A model generated the notes under the pieces. The model saw only the letters and a list, made by a program, of their open reading frames with translations, did no database searches and was not told the DNA's origin. From the NCBI GenBank assembly GCA_905339235.1, contig CAJPFG010000018.1, positions 62,001 through 126,000 of the forward strand: a stretch of 64,000 bases of DNA, written 5' to 3'. Of this stretch, positions 17,312-25,542 are shown piece after piece. Within the stretch, counting starts at the first letter, position 1. Each line of letters begins with the position of its first letter. Source of the DNA: Phycisphaerales bacterium (lineage in GTDB: Bacteria; Planctomycetota; Phycisphaerae; Phycisphaerales; UBA1924). Position numbers and translations under genes: made by a program.

Positions 17312-17977
17312 ATGACAATCCCTCCCCCCCTCAACCTCAAGAAGTGGATCAAGGATAACGCCAAGCACCTGGTCCCTCCCGTCAGCAACAAGCAACTCTT
17401 CACCGACAGCCCCGACGTCATCCTCTTCGTCTCCGGCGGCCCGAACACCCGCAACGACTTCCACGTCAATCCGACCGAAGAACTCTTCTACCAGTTGAAG
17501 GGCGACATCGCCGTGCGGCTGCGCCCCCTCGATGGCTCCAAGCCCTACGACCAGGTGATCAAGGAAGGCGAACTCTTCCTGCTGCCGCGCTGGGTGCCGC
17601 ACCGCCCGCAGCGCCCCGCCGGGACCGTCGGCCTCATCGCCGAGTTCCCCCGCGGCGTCGATGCCGAGGGCAACCCGCAGAAAGACGGCCTCCAGTGGTA
17701 TTGCCCCAAGTGCGACACACTCGTGTACGACGCGCGGTTCGTGCTGAAGAAGATCGACGTGGACCTGGCCGTGGCGATGAACGACTTCTGGGACGGCCCC
17801 GCCGAGCGCCGCACGTGCAGGAACTGCGGGCACGTCATCGAGCGGGCCGGCACCATCGAGTTGAAGGGCGGCAAAGTGACCGCCGCGGGCAAGATTTCCA
17901 AGCGCCGCAAGGCCAAGCGCATCCCCGGGAAGAAGGTCCGCAAGAAGCGAGCCCGGCGCGTCAAGGCCCGCCGCTAG
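17312..17977 (+). CDS. nbaC: 3-hydroxyanthranilate 3,4-dioxygenase with basic C-terminal tail
   Basis: A 221-residue cupin enzyme that opens 3-hydroxyanthranilate to 2-amino-3-carboxymuconate semialdehyde. The iron ligands are visible as His51, Glu57 (FHVNPTEELFY) and His97 (WVPHRPQ), with Arg47 for substrate. The second, rubredoxin-like iron site of bacterial enzymes is intact: Cys131/Cys134 (WYCPKCD) and Cys169/Cys172 (RTCRNCG). The family is normally 170-180 residues long; this protein has an extra tail of about 40 residues that is mostly Lys and Arg (KRRKAKRIPGKKVRKKRARR). ATG 17312 is chosen because the cupin begins immediately afterwards; the frame is open further upstream. Its product is the substrate of ACMSD encoded at 19409. 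Confidence 0.94.
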   Translation: MTIPPPLNLKKWIKDNAKHLVPPVSNKQLFTDSPDVILFVSGGPNTRNDFHVNPTEELFYQLKGDIAVRLRPLDGSKPYDQVIKEGELFLLPRWVPHRPQRPAGTVGLIAEFPRGVDAEGNPQKDGLQWYCPKCDTLVYDARFVLKKIDVDLAVAMNDFWDGPAERRTCRNCGHVIERAGTIELKGGKVTAAGKISKRRKAKRIPGKKVRKKRARRVKARR

Positions 17978-17980
17978 CCC

Positions 17981-18496
17981 ATGCGCCTCACCGCCACACG
18001 CCTGCGAGCGCTCGGATGGACGCTCGTCACCATCGGCGCGGCGTCGTTGATCGCGACCGCCATCAGCATGTACCTCCCGCGCGCCGCCGCCTCCGGACGT
18101 ACGGGAATCGTGTTCGGTGATGGGACGCTCGGTGTCGTCCGAACCTCGCATGACATCGCGTGCAACTGGCCCCCCGGCACCGCCTGGCCTATGTGGCAGT
18201 TTGTTCCTGCCGGGGGTCGAATCCTCATCGGCCCCGGCCCGTTCTGGCGGCCATCCACGTCGGATGCGAGTGTCACGGTGACTTCCAACGTCACCGTGAA
18301 CTACACGCTCAAGGCCCTGTGGGTGCCGCTGTGGTGGCCCGGGGTGATCGGCGTTCTGGGCGGCGCAGCGCTCCTTGGCCTTGCGCGGCGGCTTCGGCCG
18401 ATGGAACGGTGCCCCTCGTGCGGGTACGAACTCCGAGGCCTTCAGGGGCCGCACTGTCCAGAGTGCGGCGAGGTGTTCAGAGGGATTCCCGCATGA
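17981..18496 (+). CDS. Membrane protein with C-terminal zinc ribbon
   Basis: A 171-residue protein beginning 3 bp after the dioxygenase stop. It has an N-terminal membrane helix (LGWTLVTIGAASLIATAISMYL), a loop of about 85 residues, a second helix (WWPGVIGVLGGAALLGLARR) and a cytoplasmic zinc ribbon with two CxxC pairs (CPSCGYELRGLQGPHCPECGE). This CPxCGYxLRGL ribbon on a two-helix membrane protein is common in planctomycetes; I know no function for it. Tight spacing suggests co-transcription with the dioxygenase gene. Confidence 0.8.
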   Translation: MRLTATRLRALGWTLVTIGAASLIATAISMYLPRAAASGRTGIVFGDGTLGVVRTSHDIACNWPPGTAWPMWQFVPAGGRILIGPGPFWRPSTSDASVTVTSNVTVNYTLKALWVPLWWPGVIGVLGGAALLGLARRLRPMERCPSCGYELRGLQGPHCPECGEVFRGIPA

Positions 18497-18536
18497 AACT
18501 GAGTACATATCATTCCGGCACGAAACGGAACCAGGC

Positions 18537-18962
18537 ATGCGATTGGATCTGGAAAAACTAAAGAGAATCATCCTCGCCACTGCTGAACTGCAGTTCGGTG
18601 ACCAGCCTTTTTCGCGGCGTGCGCTCATGCTTGCTTCTGAGCGAGCGGTCCGCGCTGCGGGGGCGTGGGATCCCAAAGACGATCGCCTCTCGGATTCCAA
18701 GAGTCCGAAGAGCATCGGTCTTGCGAAGATTGACTGGGCGATCTCGGCACTCGCGAAGGACGCGAGATTGGATTCTGTCGCACGCGGCCGGTGGAAACTC
18801 ACTTCGAGCGGTTCGAACGGCAACGGGAATGGCAAGCATCGACACGCGGGCCCGGTGATCGCTGATCGCCTGCGCCGACTTGCCCTTGTCACAGGAACCG
18901 TCACCGGAAAGCCGCTCTCACACCGTGCAGGAACGCGCGAGGTCCTGTACGATAAGGATTGA
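18537..18962 (+). CDS. Putative antitoxin partner of the PIN toxin (141 aa)
   Basis: A protein beginning MRLDLEKLKRIILATAELQFGDQPFSRRALMLASERAV, basic and helical, with a middle segment (IGLAKIDWAISALAKDARL) that could form a helix-turn-helix, and a polar C-terminus. It overlaps the following PIN-domain gene by one base (TGATG), the usual arrangement for an antitoxin placed before a VapC-type toxin. I do not recognise the family. ATG 18537 is the first start giving a helical N-terminus; the frame is open upstream into the zinc-ribbon gene. GC content is lower than in neighbouring enzymes, consistent with acquisition. Confidence 0.65.
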   Translation: MRLDLEKLKRIILATAELQFGDQPFSRRALMLASERAVRAAGAWDPKDDRLSDSKSPKSIGLAKIDWAISALAKDARLDSVARGRWKLTSSGSNGNGNGKHRHAGPVIADRLRRLALVTGTVTGKPLSHRAGTREVLYDKD

Positions 18963-19396
18963 TGCGATTCCTCGACACAAACGCGGTCATCTCGAATCTT
19001 GTGGAGAAGCGGTCCGACCACCAGTTGGTCAGCGAAGCCCTGCAACGGCTTGTGAGCGCCGGACACGAACTGTGCATCTGTGCCCAGGTCGTCTATGAGT
19101 TCTGGGTGGTCGCGACTCGCTCCGAGGATCGCAACGGTCTTGGTTTCGATACGGACGAAGTCGCGAAGCAGATTGACCTGCTCCTCACCGCTTATTCCCT
19201 CCTTCCGGAGCCCGCTGACATGATCTCCAGATGGAGGGCGATTTGCACCGCGAATCGTGTGCGAGGGTACAAGGCTCATGACGCGAGACTTGCGGCTGTT
19301 GCGATGGCTTTCGGTGTCGACAGAGTCTTTTCGAACAATACCGACGACTTCAAGAACTGGACGGGAATTACGGTAGTCTCTGCTCGCGATTGCTGA
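18962..19396 (+). CDS. PIN-domain (VapC-like) toxin
   Basis: A 144-residue PIN ribonuclease: MRFLDTNAVISNLVE supplies the first catalytic Asp, ICAQVVYEFWVVATR the conserved Glu, and YKAHDARLAAVAMAFGVDRVFSNNTDDF the later acidic residues. The YKAHDARLAA-type motif marks a VapC subgroup often seen with non-standard antitoxins. It would cleave RNA, typically tRNA or rRNA, when its partner is degraded. The gene overlaps the preceding antitoxin-like gene by one base and ends 12 bp before the ACMSD gene, so this pair interrupts the run from the dioxygenase to the decarboxylase. Confidence 0.88.
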   Translation: MRFLDTNAVISNLVEKRSDHQLVSEALQRLVSAGHELCICAQVVYEFWVVATRSEDRNGLGFDTDEVAKQIDLLLTAYSLLPEPADMISRWRAICTANRVRGYKAHDARLAAVAMAFGVDRVFSNNTDDFKNWTGITVVSARDC

Positions 19397-19408
19397 TTCT
19401 GGCTGGCC

Positions 19409-20575
19409 ATGCTCACCATCGACCTCCATACCCACACCCTCCCCGAGCGATGGCCGGACTGGTCGCAGCGGGCGGGGTATCCGGGTTGGATTGCACTGGA
19501 GCATGTTCAGAAGAACGGTTGCGCGTGTGCGCGGATGGTGCGGAGCGAGCCGGGCGGTGGTGTGACGCACTTCCGGGAGATTGGTTCCAACACGTGGGAC
19601 CCGGCCGCGCGGCTGCGCGACATGGACGCGACGGGTGTGCATGCGCAGGTGCTCTCGACGGTGCCGGTCATGTTCTCGTACTGGGCCAAGCCCGGTGATG
19701 CGCATGACCTGGCGCGGCTGCTCAACGACCACATCGCCGAGACCTGCCGCGGCGCCCCTCGCGTGAACCCGGGGCTCTCCCGATTCATGGGGCTGGCCAC
19801 GCTGCCCATGCAGGACCCCGCGCTGGCGTGCCGCGAACTGGAGCGGTGCGTCAAGGACCTTGGGTTGCCGGGGATCCAGATCGGGACCAATGTGCACGGC
19901 CGGAATCTCGACGATCCGCGCGTCTTCGAGGTGCTGCGCGAGTGCGAGGCGCTGGGGGCGTGCGTGTTCGTGCACCCGTGGGACATGATGCACGCCGCGA
20001 TGAGCACAGGCGGGACGCCTGTGCCACCCAAGCCGCCGGAGCGCATGGCCAACTACTGGATGCCGTGGCTGGTGGGGATGCCGACCGAGACGACGATGGC
20101 GATCATGGCGATGATGTTCGGCGGGGTGCTGGATCGGCTGCCGAACCTGCGGGTCTGCTTCGCGCACGGCGGGGGTTCGTTCCCCGGGACGCTCGGGAGG
20201 ATCGCGCACGGGTTTGAGTGCCGGCGGGACCTCTTCCCGGCGGACGCGCGGCACCCGAGGGAGTATCTGGCACGGCCGGAGTTTCACGCAGAGGCGCAGA
20301 GCACGCGGAGTTCCGGCTCTGCGCACTCTGCGCCTCTGCGAGATACTCCCTCTCCGGCCCGCTTCTATGTAGATTCGCTGGTGCACGACGCGGATGCATT
20401 GCGATTGATCGTGAGGTTGTTCGGAGCGCAGCGCGTGGCGCTGGGGAGCGACTATCCATTTCCGTTAGGCGAAGAGCGACCGGGAATGCTGATTGCTTCG
20501 TTGCGCGCGGAACTCGGCGATGCCGCGGTCCATTCGTTGCTCGCCGGATCGGCGCGCGGGTTCCTTGGCGTCTGA
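19409..20575 (+). CDS. acmsd: 2-amino-3-carboxymuconate-6-semialdehyde decarboxylase (ACMSD)
   Basis: A 388-residue amidohydrolase that decarboxylates ACMS to 2-aminomuconate-6-semialdehyde, diverting the pathway away from quinolinate and NAD. The zinc site is visible: HTH (His7, His9), VHPWDM, AHGGG and [22 protein letters not shown] and [10 protein letters not shown] are ACMSD signatures. Usual length is about 330-340 residues. The excess is explained by two in-frame insertions made of palindromic [16 protein letters not shown] at about 200-212, and a stretch rich in Ala/Ser/Arg at about 290-314. Both lie between conserved blocks, probably in surface loops. The gene is convergent with the Gfo/Idh/MocA gene and directly abuts its stop. 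Confidence 0.93.
   Translation: MLTIDLHTHTLPERWPDWSQRAGYPGWIALEHVQKNGCACARMVRSEPGGGVTHFREIGSNTWDPAARLRDMDATGVHAQVLSTVPVMFSYWAKPGDAHDLARLLNDHIAETCRGAPRVNPGLSRFMGLATLPMQDPALACRELERCVKDLGLPGIQIGTNVHGRNLDDPRVFEVLRECEALGACVFVHPWDMMHAAMSTGGTPVPPKPPERMANYWMPWLVGMPTETTMAIMAMMFGGVLDRLPNLRVCFAHGGGSFPGTLGRIAHGFECRRDLFPADARHPREYLARPEFHAEAQSTRSSGSAHSAPLRDTPSPARFYVDSLVHDADALRLIVRLFGAQRVALGSDYPFPLGEERPGMLIASLRAELGDAAVHSLLAGSARGFLGV
20005..20030. repeat. Palindromic coding repeat 1 in the ACMSD gene
   Basis: CACAGGCG (20005-20012), 3-nt loop, CGCCTGTG (20016-20023), then CCACCCA. It encodes TGGTPVPP in frame, between the zinc-binding HPWDM and the [13 protein letters not shown] block, which are closer together in ordinary ACMSD sequences. 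It shares the GTGCCACCCA end with the element at 8712-8748. Confidence 0.75.
20260..20349. repeat. Palindromic coding repeat 2 in the ACMSD gene
   Basis: An inner perfect 15-bp inverted repeat, CGCAGAGGCGCAGAG (20287-20301) and CTCTGCGCCTCTGCG (20326-20340), is bracketed by an outer 9-bp pair, GGAGTATCT (20260-20268) and AGATACTCC (20341-20349). The CGCAGAGGCGCAGAG unit resembles a dispersed repeat I recall from several bacterial phyla. It is translated in frame as an extra loop of about 25 residues between PREYL and [11 protein letters not shown]. Confidence 0.8.
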
Positions 20576-21865
20576 TCAGGCCTTTCTGCCCGGCACCGCC
20601 ACCTCCGGCGTCGCGATCGAGCCCCAGTCGAGTTTCGCGGGCGTCAGGTCGAGGTCGCTCTCCATCGCCTGCTCCCACGTCAGGGTCTTGCCCGTGTACG
20701 CGCTCATGCGGCCCATGATTGCGGTGAGGGTGGATTCGGCGATGCGGACACCTTCGTTGAGGCCTTCGCTGTTACGGATGGACTTCACGAGGTCCACGTG
20801 TTCCTGTTCGTAGGGGTTGCGCTCGTCGCCCTTCCATTTCCAGGCGTTCTTGCCGGTGATGGCGGCGCGGCCGATGGAGGTGGAGAGCGTGCCTTCGGTG
20901 CCCTGGAAGACTTCTTCGCAGCGGCTCTGGCAGCCGTCGATCTGCTGGCACATGCTGGTGACGATGACGCCGTTGTCGTATTCGTAGACGATGCCGAAGT
21001 GGTCGAAGACGTGGCCGTAGGCCGCGTCGGTGCGGACCTGGCGGCCGCCGATGGCGGTCTGGACCTTCTTGGGCGTGCCGAGAACCCAGTTGACGACGTC
21101 GATGTTGTGGACGTGCTGCTCGCAGATGTGGTCGCCGCTGAGCCAAGTGAAGTAGAGCCAGTTGCGGAGTTGCCACTCCATGTCGCTCCACTCGGGCTTG
21201 CGTTCGTTCATCCAGAGGCCGCCCTGCATCCAGTAGCACTGCGCGACCGTGACGGTGCCGATGGCGCCGTCCTTGATGCGTTTCATGGCTTCGAGGTAGC
21301 ACTGCTCGTGGCGGCGCTGGGTGCCGCAGACGACGCTGAGGTTCTTGTCCTTGGCCACTTTGGCCGCGGCGATGACCTTGCGGACGCCGACGGGGTCCAC
21401 GGCGACGGGCTTTTCCATGAAGACGTGGCGGCCCTTTTCGACGGCGTAGGCGAACTGGCCGGGGCGGAAGCCGGGCGGGGTGGCGAGGATGGCGACGTCG
21501 ATGTCGGAGTCGATGACGCGTTTGAAGGCGTCCCAGCCGACGAAGCAGGACGCGTCGGAGAGCCTGACGCGCTCGCTCATGCCGTCGGAAAGTCCGGAGA
21601 AGGTCTCGCGGGCGCCCGAGACGCGTTCGGCCAGCACATCCCCCAGCGCGACGATTTCCACGTCGGGAGAGGCCTTGAGGATGTCGGTGGCGGCGCCCTT
21701 ACCGCGGCCGCCACAGCCGACCAGGCCGACGCGGAGGCGGTCGGCGCGCGGACGCGTGCGTCCGAGCGCGGAAGCGGGGAAGACCCCGACCGCGGCCGCG
21801 CCGGCGGCGAGGGCGGAGGCGGTGACGAAGGAGCGGCGGGACAGAGCGGGGATGCGATCGGACAT
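20576..21865 (-). CDS. TAT-exported Gfo/Idh/MocA family oxidoreductase
   Basis: A 429-residue NAD(P)-dependent sugar oxidoreductase-like protein. The N-terminus has a twin-arginine signal (LSRRSFVTASALAAGAAAVGVFPASALG). The Rossmann domain follows (RVGLVGCGGRGKGAATD) with the family lysine in HVFMEKPVAVDP and a C-terminal half beginning after GTQRRH. Planctomycetes hold many exported members acting on carbohydrates, and this one has the typical WLYFTWLSGDHICEQHVHNIDVVNWVLG motif. ATG 21865 is preceded by GGAGG. It is unlikely to be part of kynurenine catabolism; it ends back-to-back with the ACMSD gene with no spacer. Confidence 0.92.
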   Translation of the reverse strand: MSDRIPALSRRSFVTASALAAGAAAVGVFPASALGRTRPRADRLRVGLVGCGGRGKGAATDILKASPDVEIVALGDVLAERVSGARETFSGLSDGMSERVRLSDASCFVGWDAFKRVIDSDIDVAILATPPGFRPGQFAYAVEKGRHVFMEKPVAVDPVGVRKVIAAAKVAKDKNLSVVCGTQRRHEQCYLEAMKRIKDGAIGTVTVAQCYWMQGGLWMNERKPEWSDMEWQLRNWLYFTWLSGDHICEQHVHNIDVVNWVLGTPKKVQTAIGGRQVRTDAAYGHVFDHFGIVYEYDNGVIVTSMCQQIDGCQSRCEEVFQGTEGTLSTSIGRAAITGKNAWKWKGDERNPYEQEHVDLVKSIRNSEGLNEGVRIAESTLTAIMGRMSAYTGKTLTWEQAMESDLDLTPAKLDWGSIATPEVAVPGRKA

Positions 21866-21942
21866 GGGGCCTCCGAGACTCCGCGGTGGTGCGGTTCACT
21901 GGTATACGTCCAATCGCGGTCCGCTGCAAGCGCGATTCCGGG

Positions 21943-24438
21943 CTACTTCTCGCCCGCCGCGGCTTCGTACTCCCGCAGCCGGCCTTCCATCTCGCCCTTG
22001 TACTGCTGCTCGGTCGCCGGCAGCAGGCTCAGCGCCTCGCGCTGGGAGGCCAGCGCTTCCGCGGCGAGCCCGGCTCGGAACTGCGCCAGCGCGAGTGTAT
22101 CGAGGTACGACCACAGCATCGGGTTCTTCTGGGCCCGGGATGCGGCGATCAATCGTTCCGCCGCCTTCAGCGCCGCCGGCGCGTCCTGGAAAGTGTCCGG
22201 CTGCACCGTCAGCAGAAACCAGGCGCAGGTGTTCAGCATCGACGCCGACACCCGCTCACGCTGCGCCAGGGCCTTGATCTGCCGCAGCAGGTCGGGCAGC
22301 CGGTCGCGGGCGCCCTCGGGCCAGCCCTCGGCCTCGTACACCTCCATCAGGCTCACCGCCGTGCTCAGCGTGTCCGGATGCGACTCGCCCAGCGCCTCTC
22401 GCATCGACGCCCACGCGGCCTCCAGCAACGGAGCCGCTTCCGAGTACTTGCCCACGCGCTTGAGCATCACGCCGAGGTTCGTCTCGGTCCGCGCCGTTTC
22501 GGGGTGATTGGGCCCCAGCACCGACCGCCGCTGCTCCAGCACTTCACGGTAGATCTTTTCCGCCTCGGCGAACTTCCGCATATCGGAGTAGAAGCCGGCG
22601 AGTTCCGTCGCCGCGAGCATCGTGCCCGGATAGTTTGGCCCGTGCACGTTCAGGAAGTCCTTGTGCGTGCTCACGAACAGGCGCTCGGCCTCGCCGACCT
22701 CGCCCGCGTTCGCCAGGGCCGCGGCGAGGTTCATCGTCGCCCCCAGCGTGTGCTCGTGCGTGGGCCCCAGCGTCCGGCGCATGCCCTCTACCGTGACGCG
22801 CTGCATCGCCAGCGACTCGTGATCGCGTCCCTGGCGCGCGTAGGTCTGCGCGAGGTTGTTGCGGATGCCCAGGGGGATCGGGTCATCCACATCGCCCTGC
22901 CACGCCGCCAGCGCTTCCTTGGCCAGGCTCTCGGCCTCCTCGTACCGGCCCTGCTCCTGACGCAGGCCGGCGAGGTCACCGAGCGCGCGGACCGTTTCGG
23001 GATGCGACGGGCCGTACAGGCCGCGCCGCAGCGCCGCTGCGGCCTCGAGGTGCGCCGACGCCCGGTCGGGCTCTCCCAAAGAGCGATAGGCGTTGCCGAT
23101 GGTGCGCCGCAAGCGCGCCTCCGCCCGTGGCACGCCCGCGAGTTTCGTCGTGATGGCGCCCGAAGCCTCATCCAGCACGGCCTTCATCGAGACCTCGCGC
23201 CCGCGCTCCTCCGGCTCCACTGACGACAGCATGTCCGACAGGAACCCGGTGACGACCTCCGATTCGCGGCGCGCCGTGCGTGCCTCACCGAGCGCGTACA
23301 ACGATGCACCCAGCCCGGCGCAGATCGCCAGCACCACGATGCCGCTCACCACCACCCCCGACCGGTGACGCCGCAGGAACTTCCGTGCTCGATACGCCGC
23401 GCTCTCCGGCGCCGCGATCAGGGGCCGCCCCGCGAGGTAGTTCCTCAGATCGTCCGCCAGTTCCGAGGCCGAGCGATACCGCTCGCGCCGGTCCTTGCGC
23501 ATCGCCTTGAGCGGGATCCACTCCAGTTCGCTGCGGAGTTGGCGCGCCAGTTCGTCAAGGCGGACGCGGCGCGCCTCGGCGGCCTTGGCCGCGGCGGGGC
23601 CGGACTCGGTGAGCCGCGTGGACGGGCGGGGCGGATCGACCTCGCGGATGATGCGGCGGATTTCGTCGTACCCCGCGTTCCGCAGCGTCTGGGGGTCGAA
23701 GGGGAGTTCGCCCGTGAGCAGTTCGTAGAGGATTACGCCCAGGGCGTAGACGTCGGTTCGCGTATCGATGTCGATGGCCGACGACTCGGCCTGCTCGGGG
23801 GACATGTACTCGGGCGTGCCGATCATGACGCCGCGCTCGGTGAAGAGGGTGTGTTCGGCCTGGCCGCGCTGCGTGGCCTTGGCGACGCCGAAGTCGATGA
23901 TCTTGGGAATGGGCTCACCCGCGCCGAGTTCGGAGACGAGGATGTTCGAGGGCTTGAGGTCGCGGTGGATGATCCCCTTGGTGTGGGCGTGGGCCACGGC
24001 GTCGCAGACGCGGGCGAAGAGCGCCAGCCGCTCGGCGATGGTGAGTTTTCCGCGGTCGCAGTACTGGGTGATGGGGACGCCGGGCACGTACTCCATCACG
24101 AAGTAGGGCCGGCCGCTTGGGGTGGCCCCCGCGTCAAAGACCTTCGCGACGTGCGGATGATCCAGGATCGCCAGGGCCTGGCGCTCGGCCTCGAAGCGGG
24201 CGATCACGGCGCGGGTGTCGAGCCCGGGTTTGATGAACTTGATGGCGACGCGGCGCTGGATGGGGGCGCGCTGCTCGGCGAGAAAGACCGCGCCGAATCC
24301 TCCCTCGCCGATGCGGGAGAGCAGGTGGTACGGGCCGATTTCGTCGCCGGGCTTCTCGCCGATCAGGTGCAGGTCCCGCAGCCGCGCGGCCTCCTGCGCG
24401 GATGTGGACTCCGGGATGGTGGGGCCGGTTTCGGACAT
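21943..24438 (-). CDS. Transmembrane Ser/Thr protein kinase with TPR tail
   Basis: An 831-residue kinase. The kinase domain (about 38-320) has IGEGGFGAVFLAE, VAIKFIKPG, IIHRDLKPSNILV and DFGVAKA, followed by a polar loop and SPEQAESS. A single membrane helix (GIVVLAICAGLGASLYALG) lies near residue 360. From about 430 to 800 are TPR-like repeats with HPETVRALGDLA and GRYEEAESLAKEAL phrases, and a short charged C-terminus. Architecture matches the kinase at 14362, but sequence divergence in the linker and repeats argues against a recent duplication. It stands alone; the upstream 206 bp separates it from the Pro/Thr-rich gene on the same strand. Confidence 0.93.
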   Translation of the reverse strand: MSETGPTIPESTSAQEAARLRDLHLIGEKPGDEIGPYHLLSRIGEGGFGAVFLAEQRAPIQRRVAIKFIKPGLDTRAVIARFEAERQALAILDHPHVAKVFDAGATPSGRPYFVMEYVPGVPITQYCDRGKLTIAERLALFARVCDAVAHAHTKGIIHRDLKPSNILVSELGAGEPIPKIIDFGVAKATQRGQAEHTLFTERGVMIGTPEYMSPEQAESSAIDIDTRTDVYALGVILYELLTGELPFDPQTLRNAGYDEIRRIIREVDPPRPSTRLTESGPAAAKAAEARRVRLDELARQLRSELEWIPLKAMRKDRRERYRSASELADDLRNYLAGRPLIAAPESAAYRARKFLRRHRSGVVVSGIVVLAICAGLGASLYALGEARTARRESEVVTGFLSDMLSSVEPEERGREVSMKAVLDEASGAITTKLAGVPRAEARLRRTIGNAYRSLGEPDRASAHLEAAAALRRGLYGPSHPETVRALGDLAGLRQEQGRYEEAESLAKEALAAWQGDVDDPIPLGIRNNLAQTYARQGRDHESLAMQRVTVEGMRRTLGPTHEHTLGATMNLAAALANAGEVGEAERLFVSTHKDFLNVHGPNYPGTMLAATELAGFYSDMRKFAEAEKIYREVLEQRRSVLGPNHPETARTETNLGVMLKRVGKYSEAAPLLEAAWASMREALGESHPDTLSTAVSLMEVYEAEGWPEGARDRLPDLLRQIKALAQRERVSASMLNTCAWFLLTVQPDTFQDAPAALKAAERLIAASRAQKNPMLWSYLDTLALAQFRAGLAAEALASQREALSLLPATEQQYKGEMEGRLREYEAAAGEK

Positions 24439-24644
24439 GCGGGCGACCTTTGGGGCGGAACGATAGATTCCTTCGGCGATGATTTCCGTGGCGAGGAGCG
24501 AAGGTCGGCGCGGAGGGATTGTGAGCCGGGGGCCGGTATCAATCGGTTGGGGAAGGGTGAAGAAAGAACAGCGCGCATGGACAAGGCTCCCTATTTGCCG
24601 GGTGGAGGGTGCGTCGGTTTTCGGGCACGGTCGTAGCCGCGGCG

Positions 24645-25418
24645 TCAGGGTGGGGGCGCGCCGGAGCGCTGAAGGATTTGGGCGGCGGGTGCGGGCCGGG
24701 CTGATGCGTGCGGCTCGTGGCGCGCGGCCGGGTGCTTGTGGGTTGGTGGCGCGGGCGGCGTGGGGCCCGGAGTAGGGCTGTTGGGGACCATGGGCGTCGT
24801 GGGCGTCGTGGGAGTCGTGGGAGTCGTGGGAGTTGTGGCGTGCGTGGCGCTTGGGGCGGGCGCGGTGGCTGGAGTGGGCGTGGGGTTGGGGATGACTGGG
24901 GTTGGCGTGGCCGCGGGGGTAGGTGAGGGGGTTGGGTGAGCGGGCGGTGCGTGTGGTGTGTCGTTGGTGTGGTTCGTGACGGAGCGCGAAGAGTGCTGGG
25001 GCGCGTGCTCCGCGGGAGTGGGGGAGTCGTGCGCGGAGGCTCGCTCGCGCGGGGAGTCGTGGCTGGAGATGAGGGGCGCGGCGGTGGCGCGGAAGAGGTT
25101 ATTGGCGGCGAGGCGCTTCTGGACGAGGTCGGAGGTGTTGCGGGCGACGTGTTCGAGTTCGTTGATGGAGGTGACGCGCGCGCTGGCCGCGCGGAGGCTG
25201 AGGGTGAGGCGGGAGAGCGCGAGAAGGGATTCGAGACGATCACGCAGGGCGGGGCTGATGATGAGGCGATCGAGATCGTCGGCGGTGAAGTTGGGATCGC
25301 GGGTGAGGGTGGGGAGGTCGAAGCCGTTGCGCGCGAGGCAGAAGAGAAGGGCTCGCTCGCGCTCGGTGAGGGCGGGAAGCGAGGAGGCAGGGGTCGGGAT
25401 GGCGGTCTGGCTGGACAC
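24645..25418 (-). CDS. Hypothetical protein with Pro/Thr-rich C-terminal half
   Basis: A 257-residue protein. Residues 1-about 115 are a compact helical domain (LPALTERERALLFCLARNGFDLPTLTRDPNFTADDLDRLI, then ALRDRLESLLALSRL and HVARNTSDLVQKRLAANNLFRAT), reminiscent of a helix-turn-helix or small regulatory fold. The remainder is low complexity, dominated by Pro, Thr and Ala, including repeated TPTTPTTP encoded by GTCGTGGGA-type repeats on the opposite strand. GTG 25418 is the start; a TATAAT box ends 7 bp upstream, so the message is probably leaderless. The Fic gene with its operators diverges from it. Function is unknown. Confidence 0.7.
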   Translation of the reverse strand: MSSQTAIPTPASSLPALTERERALLFCLARNGFDLPTLTRDPNFTADDLDRLIISPALRDRLESLLALSRLTLSLRAASARVTSINELEHVARNTSDLVQKRLAANNLFRATAAPLISSHDSPRERASAHDSPTPAEHAPQHSSRSVTNHTNDTPHAPPAHPTPSPTPAATPTPVIPNPTPTPATAPAPSATHATTPTTPTTPTTPTTPMVPNSPTPGPTPPAPPTHKHPAARHEPHASARPAPAAQILQRSGAPPP

Positions 25419-25425
25419 CGTACTG

Positions 25426-25453
25426 ATTATACGGCATTTGAAGGGCTACGCAA
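25426..25453 (-). promoter_or_regulatory. Promoter of the Pro/Thr-rich gene, giving a leaderless mRNA
   Basis: On the minus strand TTGCGT (25448-25453) and TATAAT (25426-25431) are separated by 16 bp. The expected transcription start falls at about 25419, immediately at the GTG start codon at 25418, leaving no room for a ribosome-binding site. Confidence 0.6.
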
Positions 25454-25542
25454 GTACCGATGTACGGATTTTTGACGGTATGATCGTAAGTCTTTGCTTC
25501 GCAGGCTATTGCTCTTTCTTCCTGGTGTTCGGGGTGGGCAGT

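Noticed and set aside
17234..20386. Frame of 1050 codons on the minus strand opposite the dioxygenase and ACMSD genes
   Set aside because: It is antisense to several recognisable genes and has no coherent domain structure.
24756..24930. Minisatellite of GTCGTGGGA-like units
   Set aside because: The repeats lie inside a coding region and are explained by the Thr/Pro-rich tail on the other strand.
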